64,000 nucleotides of DNA from Anisus vortex (Eukaryota; Mollusca; Gastropoda; Planorbidae), in NCBI GenBank assembly GCA_949126835.1, contig OX421499.1, positions 9,503,026 to 9,567,025 on the forward strand, written 5' to 3'. A program made the position numbers and the translations under genes. This document shows positions 39,201 through 51,200 of this stretch, piece by piece; the stretch's first letter is position 1, and each line of letters opens with the position of its first letter. Under the pieces are notes generated by a model. That model did not search any database, was not told the origin of the DNA, and saw only the letters and a list, made by a program, of their open reading frames with translations.

Positions 39201-42200
39201 TTGGTATCTTTAGCTAAGAACTGTAGATAAACTACTACTTGGTATCTTTAGCTAAGAACTGTAGATAAGCTAGGCCTTGGTATCTTTAGCTAAGAACTGT
39301 AGATAAACTACTACTTGGTATCTTTAGCTAAGAACTGTAGATAAACTTGTACTTGGTATCTTTAGCTAAGAACTGTAGATAAACTAGTACTTGGTATCTT
39401 TAGCTAAGAACTGTAGATAAACTAGTACTTGGTATCTTTAGCTAAGAACTGTAGATAAACTAGTACTTGGTATCTTTAGCTAAGAACTGTAGATAAACTA
39501 GTACTTGGTATCTTTAGCTAAGAACTGTAGATAAACTAGTACTTGGTATCTTTAGCTAAGAACTGTAGATAAACTAGTACTTGGTATCTTTAGCTAAGAA
39601 CTGTAGATAAACTAGAACTTGGTATCTTTAGCTAAGAACTGTAGATAAACTAGGCCTTGGTATCTTTAGCTAAGAACTGTAGATAAACTAGTACCTGGTA
39701 TCTTTAGCTAAGAACTGTAGATAGACTACTACTTGGTATCTTTAGCTAAGAACTGTAGATAAACTAGGCCTTGGTATCTTTAGCTAAGAACTGTAGATAA
39801 ACTAGGCCTTGGTATCTTTAGCTAAGAACTGTAGATAAACTACTACTTGGTATCTTTAGCTAAGAACTGTAGATAAACTAGGCCTTGGTATCTTTAGCTA
39901 AGAACTGTAGATAAACTAGTACTTGGTATCTTTAGCTAAGAACTGTAGATAAACTAGTACTTGGTATCTTTAGCTAAGAACTGTAGATAAACTAGTACTT
40001 GGTATCTTTAGCTAAGAACTGTAGATAAACTAGTACTTGGTATCTTTAGCTAAGAACTGTAGATAAACTAGTACTTGGTATCTTTAGCTAAGAACTGTAG
40101 ATAAACTAGTACTTGGTATCTTTAGCTAAGAACTGTAGATAAACTAGTACTTGGTATCTTTAGCTAAGAACTGTAGATAAGCTAGTACTTGGTATCTTTA
40201 GCTAAGAACTGTAGATAAACTAGTACTTGGTATATTTAGCTAAGAACTGTAGATAAACTAGTACTTGGTATCTTTAGCTAAGAACTGTAGATAAACTAGT
40301 ACTTGGTATCTTTAGCTAAGAACTGTAGATAAACTAGTACTTGGTATCTTTAGCTAAGAACTGTAGATAAACTAGTACTTGGTATCTTTAGCTAAGAACT
40401 GTAGATAAACTAGTACTTGGTATCTTTAGCTAAGAACTGTAGATAAACTAGTACTTGGTATCTTTAGCTAAGAACTGTAGATAAACTAGTACTTGGTATC
40501 TTTAGCTAAGAACTGTAGATAAACTAGTACTTGGTATCTTTAGCTAAGAACTGTAGATAAACTAGTACTTGGTATCTTTAGCTAAGAACTGTAGATAAAC
40601 TAGTACTTGGTATCTTTAGCTAAGAACTGTAGATAAACTAGTACTTGGTATCTTTAGCTAAGAACTGTAGATAAACTAGGCCTTGGTATCTTTAGCTAAG
40701 AACTGTAGATAAACTAGTACTTGGTATCTTTAGCTAAGAACTGTAGATAAACTAGTACTTGGTATCTTTAGCTAAGAACTGTAGATAAACTAGTACTTGA
40801 TATCTTTAGCTAAGAACTGTAGATAAACTAGTACTTGGTATCTTTAGCTAAGAACTGTAGATAAACTAGTACTTGGTATCTTTAGCTAAGAACTGTAGAT
40901 AAACTAGTACTTGGTATCTTTAGCTAAGAACTGTAGATAAACTAGTACTTGGTATCTTTAGCTAAGAACTGTAGATAAACTAGTACTTGGTATCTTTAGC
41001 TAAGAACTGTAGATAAACTAGTACTTGGTATCTTTAGCTAAGAACTGTAGATAAACTAGTACTTGGTATCTTTAGCTAAGAACTGTAGATAAGCTAGTAC
41101 TTGGTATCTTTAGCTAAGAACTGTAGATAAGCTAGTACTTGGTATCTTTAGATAAGAACTGTAGATAAACTAGTACTTGGTATCTTTAGCTAAGAACTGT
41201 AGATAAGCTAGTACTTGGTATCTTTAGCTAAGAACTGTAGATAAGCTAGTACTTGGTATCTTTAGATAAGAACTGTAGATAAACTAGGCCTTGGTATCTT
41301 TAGATAAGAACTGTAGATAAACTAGTACTTGGTATCTTTAGCTAAGAACTGTAGATAAACTAGTACTTGGTATCTTTAGCTAAGAACTGTAGATAAACTA
41401 GTACTTGGTATCTTTAGCTAAGAACTGTAGATAAACTAGTACTTGGTATCTTTAGCTAAGAACTGTAGATAAACTACTACTTGGTATCTTTAGCTAAGAA
41501 CTGTAGATAAGCTAGGCCTTGGTATCTTTAGCTAAGAACTGTAGATAAACTACTACTTGGTATCTTTAGCTAAGAACTGTAGATAAACTAGTACTTGGTA
41601 TCTTTAGCTAAGAACTGTAGATAAGCTAGGCCTTGATATCTTTAGCTAAGAACTGTAGATAAACTACTACTTGGTATCTTTAGCTGAGAACTGTAGATAA
41701 GCTAGGCCTTGGTATCTTTAGCTAAGAACTGTAGATAAACTAGTACTTGGTATCTTTAGCTAAGAACTGTAGATAAACTACTACTTGGTATATTTAGCTA
41801 AGAACTGTAGATAAGCTAGGCCTTGGTATCTTTAGCTAAGAACTGTAGATAAACTAGTACTTGGTATCTTTAGCTAAGAACTGTAGATAAACTAGTACTT
41901 GGTATCTTTAGCTAAGAACTGTAGATAAACTAGTACTTGGTATCTTTAGCTAAGAACTGTAGATAAACTACTACTTGGTATCTTTAGCTAAGAACTGTAG
42001 ATAAGCTAGGCCTTGGTATCTTTAGCTAAGAACTGTAGATAAACTACTACTTGGTATCTTTAGCTAAGAACTGTAGATAAACTTGTACTTGGTATCTTTA
42101 GCTAAGAACTGTAGATAAACTAGTACTTGGTATCTTTAGCTAAGAACTGTAGATAAACTAGTACTTGGTATCTTTAGCTAAGAACTGTAGATAAACTAGT

Positions 42201-45200
42201 ACTTGGTATCTTTAGCTAAGAACTGTAGATAAACTAGTACTTGGTATCTTTAGCTAAGAACTGTAGATAAACTAGTACTTGGTATCTTTAGCTAAGAACT
42301 GTAGATAAACTAGTACTTGGTATCTTTAGCTAAGAACTGTAGATAAACTAGAACTTGGTATCTTTAGCTAAGAACTGTAGATAAACTAGGCCTTGGTATC
42401 TTTAGCTAAGAACTGTAGATAAACTAGTACCTGGTATCTTTAGCTAAGAACTGTAGATAGACTACTACTTGGTATCTTTAGCTAAGAACTGTAGATAAAC
42501 TAGGCCTTGGTATCTTTAGCTAAGAACTGTAGATAAACTAGTACTTGGTATCTTTAGCTAAGAACTGTAGATAAACTAGGCCTTGGTATCTTTAGCTAAG
42601 AACTGTAGATAAACTACTACTTGGTATCTTTAGCTAAGAACTGTAGATAAACTAGGCCTTGGTATCTTTAGCTAAGAACTGTAGATAAACTAGTACTTGG
42701 TATCTTTAGCTAAGAACTGTAGATAAACTAGTACTTGGTATCTTTAGCTAAGAACTGTAGATAAACTAGTACTTGGTATCTTTAGCTAAGAACTGTAGAT
42801 AAACTAGTACTTGGTATCTTTAGCTAAGAACTGTAGATAAACTAGTACTTGGTATCTTTAGCTAAGAACTGTAGATAAACTAGTACTTGGTATCTTTAGC
42901 TAAGAACTGTAGATAAGCTAGTACTTGGTATCTTTAGCTAAGAACTGTAGATAAACTAGTACTTGGTATATTTAGCTAAGAACTGTAGATAAACTAGTAC
43001 TTGGTATCTTTAGCTAAGAACTGTAGATAAACTAGTACTTGGTATCTTTAGCTAAGAACTGTAGATAAACTAGTACTTGGTATCTTTAGCTAAGAACTGT
43101 AGATAAACTAGTACTTGGTATCTTTAGCTAAGAACTGTAGATAAACTAGTACTTGGTATCTTTAGCTAAGAACTGTAGATAAACTAGTACTTGGTATCTT
43201 TAGCTAAGAACTGTAGATAAACTAGTACTTGGTATCTTTAGCTAAGAACTGTAGATAAACTAGTACTTGGTATCTTTAGCTAAGAACTGTAGATAAACTA
43301 GTACTTGGTATCTTTAGCTAAGAACTGTAGATAAACTAGTACTTGGTATCTTTAGCTAAGAACTGTAGATAAACTAGTACTTGGTATCTTTAGCTAAGAA
43401 CTGTAGATAAACTAGGCCTTGGTATCTTTAGCTAAGAACTGTAGATAAACTAGTACTTGGTATCTTTAGCTAAGAACTGTAGATAAACTAGTACTTGGTA
43501 TCTTTAGCTAAGAACTGTAGATAAACTAGTACTTGATATCTTTAGCTAAGAACTGTAGATAAACTAGTACTTGGTATCTTTAGCTAAGAACTGTAGATAA
43601 ACTACTACTTGGTATCTTTAGCTAAGAACTGTAGATAAACTAGTACTTGGTATCTTTAGCTAAGAACTGTAGATAAACTAGTACTTGGTATCTTTAGCTA
43701 AGAACTGTAGATAAACTAGTACTTGGTATCTTTAGCTAAGAACTGTAGATAAACTAGTACTTGGTATCTTTAGCTAAGAACTGTAGATAAACTAGTACTT
43801 GGTATCTTTAGCTAAGAACTGTAGATAAACTAGTACTTGGTATCTTTAGCTAAGAACTGTAGATAAGCTAGTACTTGGTATCTTTAGCTAAGAACTGTAG
43901 ATAAACTAGTACTTGGTATCTTTAGCTAAGAACTGTAGATAAACTAGTACTTGGTATCTTTAGTTTAGAACTGTAGATAAACTAGTACTTGGTATCTTTA
44001 GCTAAGAACTGTAGATAAACTAGTGCTTGGTATCTTTAGCTAAGAACTGTAGATAAGCTAGTACTTGGTATCTTTAGCTAAGAACTGTAGATAAACTAGT
44101 ACTTGGTATCTTTAGCTAAGAACTGTAGATAAACTAGTACTTGGTATCTTTAGCTAAGAACTGTAGATAAACTAGTACTTGGTATCTTTAGCTAAGAACT
44201 GTAGATAAACTAGTACTTGGTATCTTTAGCTAAGAACTGTAGATAAGCTAGTACTTGGTATCTTTAGCTAAGAACTGTAGATAAACTAGTACTTGGTATC
44301 TTTAGCTAAGAACTGTAGATAAACTAGTACTTGGTATCTTTAGCTAAGAACTGTAGATAAACTAGTACTTGGTATCTTTAGCTAAGAACTGTAGATAAAC
44401 TACTACTTGGTATCTTTAGCTAAGAACTGTAGATAAACTAGGCCTTGGTATCTTTAGCTAAGAACTGTAGATAAACTAGTACTTGGTATCTTTAGCTAAG
44501 AACTGTAGATAAACTAGTACTTGGTATCTTTAGCTAAGAACTGTAGATAAACTAGTACATGGTATCTTTAGCTAAGAACTGTAGATAAGCTAGTACTTGG
44601 TATCTTTAGCTAAGAACTGTAGATAGACTAGTACTTGGTATCTTTAGCTAAGAACTGTAGATAAACTAGTACTTGGTATCTTTAGCTTAGAACTGTAGAT
44701 AAACTAGTACTTGGTATCTTTAGCTAAGAACTTTAGATAAACTAGTACTTGGTATCTTTATCTAAGAACTGTAGATAAACTAGTACTTGGTATCTTTAGC
44801 TAAGAACTGTAGATAAACTAGTACTTGGTATCTTTAGCTAAGAACTGTAGATAAACTAGTACTTGGTATCTTTAGCTAAGAACTGTAGATAAACTAGTAC
44901 TTGGTATCTTTAGCTAAGAACTGTAGATAAACTAGTACTTGGTATCTTTAGCTAAGAACTGTAGATAAACTACTACTTGGTATCTTTAGCTAAGAACTGT
45001 AGATAAACTAGGCCTTGGTATCTTTAGCTAAGAACTGTAGATAAACTAGTACTTGGTATCTTTAGCTAAGAACTGTAGATAAACTAGTACTTGGTATCTT
45101 TAGCTAAGAACTGTAGATAAGCTAGTACTTGGTATCTTTAGCTAAGAACTGTAGATAAACTAGTACTTGGTATCTTTAGCTAAGAACTGTAGATAAACTA

Positions 45201-48200
45201 GTACTTGGTATCTTTAGCTAAGAACTTTAGATAAACTAGTACTTGTTATCTTTAGCTAAGAACTGTAGATAAACTAGTACTTGGTATCTTTAGCTAAGAA
45301 CTGTAGATAAACTAGTACTTGGTATCTTTAGCTAAGAACTGTAGATAAACTAGTACTTGGTATATTTAGCTAAGAACTGTAGATAAACTAGTACTTGGTA
45401 TCTTTAGCTAAGAACTGTAGATAAACTAGTACTTGGTATCTTTAGCTAAGAACTGTAAATAAGCTAGTACTTGGTATCTTTAGCTAAGAACTGTAAATAA
45501 GCTAGTACTTGGCATCTTTAGTTAAGAACTGTAAATAAGCTAGTACTTGGCATCTTTAGCTAAGAACTGTAGATAAACTAGTACTTGGTAACTTTATCTA
45601 AGAACTGTAGATAAACTAGTACTTGGTATCTTTAGCTAAGAACTGTAGATAAACTAGTACTTGGTATCTTTAGCTAAGAACTGTAGATAAACTAGTACTT
45701 GGTAACTTTAGCTAAGAACTGTAGATAAACTAGTACTTGGTATCTTTAGCTAAGAACTGTAGATAAACTAGTACTTGGTAACTTTAGCTAAGAACTGTAG
45801 ATAAACTAGTACTTGGTAACTTTAGCTAAGAACTGTAGATAAGCTAGTATTTGGTATCGTTAGCTAAAAACTGTAGATAAACTAGGCCTTGGCATCTTTA
45901 GCTAAGAACTGTAGATAAACTAGTACTTGGTATCTTTAGCTAAGAACTGTAGATAAACTAGTACTTGGTATCTTTAGCTAAGACCTGTAGATAAACTAGT
46001 ACTTGGTATCTTTAGCTAAGAACTGTAGATAAACTAGTACTTGGTATCTTTAGCTAAGAACTGTAGATAAACTAGTACTTGGTATCTTTAGCTAAGAACT
46101 GTAGATAAGCTAGTACTTGGTATATTTAGCTAAGAACTGTAGATAAGCTAGTACTTGTTATCTTTAGCTAAGAACTGTAGATAAGCTAGTACTTGGTATC
46201 TTTAGCTAAGAACTGTAGATAAACTAGTACTTGGTATCTTTAGCTAAGAACTGTAGATAAACTAGTACTTGGTATCTTTAGCTAAGAACTGTAGATAAAC
46301 TAGTACTTGGTATCTTTAGCTAAGAACTGTAGATAAACTAGTACTTGGTATCTTTAGCTAAGAACTGTAGATAAACTAGTACTTGGTATCTTTAGCTAAG
46401 AACTGTAGATAAACTACTACTTGGTATCTTTAGCTAAGAACTGTAGATAAACTAGTACTTGGTATCTTTAGCTAAGAACTGTAGATAAACTAGTACTTGG
46501 TATCTTTAGCTAAGAACTGTAGATAAACTAGTACTTGGTATCTTTAGCTAAGAACTGTAGATAAACTAGGCCTTGGTATCTTTAGCTAAGAACTGTAGAT
46601 AAACTAGTACTTGGTATCTTTAGCTAAGAACTGTAGATAAACTAGTACTTGGTATCTTTAGCTAAGAACTGTAGATAAACTAGTACTTGGTATCTTTAGC
46701 TAAGAACTGTAGATAAACTAGTACTTGGAAACTTTAGCTAAGAACTGTAGATAAACTAGTACTTGGTATCTTTAGCTAAGAACTGTAGATAAACTAGTAC
46801 TTGGTATCTTTAGCTAAGAACTGTAGATAAACTAGTACTTGGTATCTTTAGCTAAGAACTGTAGATAAACTAGTACTTGGTATCTTTAGCTAAGAACTGT
46901 AGATAAACTAGTACTTGGTATCTTTAGCTAAGAACTGTAGATAAACTACTACTTGGTATCTTTAGCTAAGAACTGTAGATAAACTAGTACTTGGTATCTT
47001 TAGCTAAGAACTGTAGATAAACTAGTACTTGGTATCTTTAGCTAAGAACTGTAGATAAACTAGTACCTGGTATCTTTAGCTAAGAACTGTAGATAAGCTA
47101 GTACTTGGTATCTTTAGCTAAGAACTGTAGATAAACTAGTACTTGGTATCTTTAGCTAAGAACTGTAGATAAACTAGTACTTGGTATCTTTAGCTAAGAA
47201 CTGTAGATAAACTAGTACTTGGTATCTTTAGCTAAGAACTGTAGATAAACTAGTACTTGGTATCTTTAGCTAAGAACTGTAGATAAGCTAGTACTTGGTA
47301 TATTTAGCTAAGAACTGTAGATAAGCTAGTACTTGTTATCTTTAGCTAAGAACTGTAGATTAGCTAGTACTTGGTATCTTTAGCTAAGAACTGTAGATAA
47401 AATAGTACTTGGTATCTTTAGCTAAGAACTGTAGATAAACTAGTACTTGGTATCTTTAGCTAAGAACTGTACATAAACTAGTACTTGGTATCTTTAGCTA
47501 AGAACTGTAGATAAACTAGTACTTGGTATCTTTAGCTAAGAACTGTAGATAAACTAGTACTTGGTATCTTTAGCTAAGAACTGTAGATAAACTAGTACTT
47601 GTTATCTTTAGCTAAGAACTGTAGATAAACTAGTACTTGGTATCTTTAGCTAAGAACTGTAGATAAACTAGTACTTGGTATCTTTAGCTAAGAACTGTAG
47701 ATAAACTAGTACTTGGTATCTTTAGCTAAGAACTGTAGATAAACTAGGCCTTGGTATCTTTAGCTAAGAACTGTAGATAAACTAGTACTTGGTATCTTTA
47801 GCTAAGAACTGTAGATAAACTAGTACTTGGTATCTTTAGCTAAGAACTGTAGATAAACTAGTACTTGGTATCTTTAGCTAAGAACTGTAGATAAACTAGT
47901 ACTTGGTATCTTTAGCTAAGAACTGTAGATAAACTAGTACTTGGTATCTTTAGCTAAGAACTGTAGATAAACTAGTACTTGGTATCTTTAGCTAAGAACT
48001 GTAGATAAACTAGTATTTGGTATCTTTAGCTAAGAACTGTAGATAAACTAGTACTTGGTATCTTTAGCTAAGAACTGTAGATAAACTACTATTTGGTATC
48101 TTTAGCTAAGAACTGTAGATAAACTAGGCCTTGGTATCTTTAGCTAAGAACTGTAGATAAACTAGTACTTGGTATCTTTAGCTAAGAACTGTAGATAAAC

Positions 48201-51200
48201 TAGTACTTGGTATCTTTAGCTAAGAACTGTAGATAAACTAGTACTTGGTATCTTTAGCTAAGAACTGTAGATAAACTAGTACTTGGTATCTTTAGCTAAG
48301 AACTGTAGATAAACTAGTACTTGGTATCTTTAGCTAAGAACTGTAGATAAACTAGTACTTGGTATCTTTAGCTAAGAACTGTAGATAAGCTAGTACTTGG
48401 TATCTTTAGCTAAGAACTGTAGATAAACTAGTACTTGGTATCTTTAGCTAAGAACTGTAGATAAACTAGTACTTGGTATCTTTAGCTAAGAACTGTAGAT
48501 AAACTAGTACTTGGTATCTTTAGCTAAGAACTGTAGATAAACTAGTACTTGGTATCTTTAGCTAAGAACTGTAGATAAGCTAGTACTTGGTATAATTAGC
48601 TAAGAACTGTAGATAAACTAGTACTTGGTATCTTTAGCTAAGAACTGTAGATAAACTAGTACTTGGTATCTTTAGCTAAGAACTGTAGATAAACTAGTAC
48701 TTGGTATCTTTAGCTAAGAACTGTAGATAAACTAGTACTTGGTATCTTTAGCTAAGAACTGTAGATAAACTAGTACTTGGTATCTTTAGCTAAGAACTGT
48801 AGATAAACTAGTACTTGGTATCTTTAGCTAAGAACTGTAGATAAACTAGTACTTGGTATCTTTAGCTAAGAACTGTAGATAAACTAGTACTTGGTATCTT
48901 TAGCTAAGAACTGTAGATAAACTAGTACTTGGTATCTTTAGCTAAGAACTGTAGATAAACTAGTACTTGGTATCTTTAGCTAAGAACTGTAGATAAACTA
49001 GTACTTGGTATCTTTAGCTAAGAACTGTAGATAAACTAGTACTTGGTATCTTTAGCTAAGAACTGTAGATAAACTAGTACTTGGTTTTGTTAGCTAAGAA
49101 CTGTAGATAAACTAGTACTTGGTATCTTTAGCTAAGAACTGTAAATAAGCTAGTACTTGGTATCTTTAGCTAAGAACTGTAAATAAGCTAGTACTTGGCA
49201 TCTTTAGCTAAGAACTGTAGATAAACTAGGCCTTGGCATCTTTAGCTAAGAACTGTAGATAAACTAGGCCTTGGAATCTTTAGCTAAGAACTGTAGATAA
49301 ACTAGTACTTGGTATCTTTAGCTAAGAACTGTAGATAAACTAGTACTTGGTATCTTTAGCTAAGAACTGTAGATAAACTAGTACTTGGTATCTTTAGCTA
49401 AGAACTGTAGATAAACTAGTACTTGGTAACTTTAGCTAAGAACTGTAGATAAGCTAGTACTTGGTATATTTAGCTAAGAACTGTAGATAAACTAGTACTT
49501 GGTATCTTTAGCTAAGAACTGTAGATAAACTAGTACTTGGTATCTTTAGCTAAGAACTGTAGATAAACTAGTACTTGGTATCTTTAGCTAAGAACTGTAG
49601 ATAAACTAGTACTTGGTATCTTTAGCTAAGAACTGTAGATAAGCTAGTACTTGTTATCTTTAGCTAAGAACTGTTAATAAGCTAGTACTTGGCATCTTTA
49701 GCTAAGAACTGTAGATAAACTAGTACTTGGTAACTTTATCTAAGAACTGTAGATAAACTAGTACTTGGTATCTTTAGCTAAGAACTGTAGATAAACTAGT
49801 ACTTGGCATCTTTAGCTAAGAACTGTAGATAAACTAGTACTTGGTATCTTTAGCTAAGAACTGTAGATAAACTAGTACTTGGTATCTTTAGCTAAGAACT
49901 GTAGATAAACTAGTACTTGGTATCTTTAGCTAAGAACTGTAGATAAACTACTACTTGGTATCTTTAGCTAAGAACTGTAGATAAACTAGTACTTGGTATC
50001 TTTAGCTAAGAACTGTAGATAAACTAGTACTTGGTATCTTTAGCTAAGAACTGTAGATAAGCTAGTACTTGGTATCTTTAGCTAAGAACTGTAGATAAAC
50101 TAGTACTTGGTATCTTTATCTAAGAACTGTAGATAAACTAGTACTTGGTATCTTTAGCTAAGAACTGTAGATAAACTACTACTTGGTATCTTTAGCTAAG
50201 AACTGTAGATAAACTAGTACTTGGTATCTTTAGCTAAGAACTGTAGATAAGATAGTACTTGGTATCTTTAGCTAAGAACTGTAGATAAACTACTACTTGG
50301 TATCTTTAGCTAAGAACTGTAGATAAACTAGTACTTGGTATCTTTAGCTAAGAACTGTAGATAAACTAGTACTTGGTATCTTTAGCTAAGAACTGTAGAT
50401 AAGCTAGTACTTGGTATCTTTAGCTAAGAACTGTAGATAAACTAGTACTTGGTATCTTTAGCTAAGAACTGTAGATAAGCTAGTACTTGTTATCTTTAGC
50501 TAAGAACTGTAGATAAGCTAGTACTTGGTATCTTTAGCTAAGAACTGTAGATAAACTAGTACTTGGTATCTTTAGCTAAGAACTGTAGATAAGCTAGTAC
50601 TTGGTATCTTTAGCTAAGAACTGTAGATAAACTAGTACTTGGTATCTTTAGCTAAGAACTGTAGATAAGCTAGTACTTGGTATCTTTAGCTAAGAACTGT
50701 AGATAAGCTAGTACTTGGTATCTTTAGCTAAGAACTGTAGATAAACTAGTACTTGGTATCTTTAGCTAAGAACTGTAGATAAACTAGTACTTGGTATCGT
50801 TAGCTAAAAACTGTAGATAAACTAGTACTTGGTATCTTTAGCTAAGAACTGTAGATAAACTAGTACTTGGTATCTTTAGCTAAGAACTGTAGATAAACTA
50901 GGCCTTGGCATCTTTAGCTAAGAACTGTTGTCTCTTTGCAGCCTCTGCATGACCAGTGTCATCTGCTTAGCCGCCATCGCGTCTGCCAGCCTGTTGCTGA
51001 ATGTCATCCTCACCTACTTACTGGTGAGGTCACGGCACAGGTGCAAGGATGCCCAGCAGGAGGCCAGAAGGATGGCAGATAGACAGCGACGTAGGAAGGG
51101 GGCCCGTGGCAAGTTGGCAGAGAGAGATGATGACGGGGACGAAAACTTCCAGCTGAGAGATGTGGACCCGATCCTGGATTTCTCCAGACGGCTAGACGAG

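Noticed and set aside
26495..50928. CRISPR array
   Set aside because: There are no unique spacers between repeats, units are head to tail, and the sequence is an intron of an animal gene.
26495..50928. Centromeric satellite
   Set aside because: The array is confined within one intron, bounded on both sides by exons of the same gene, and no second locus is visible. Genome-wide data would be needed to say more.
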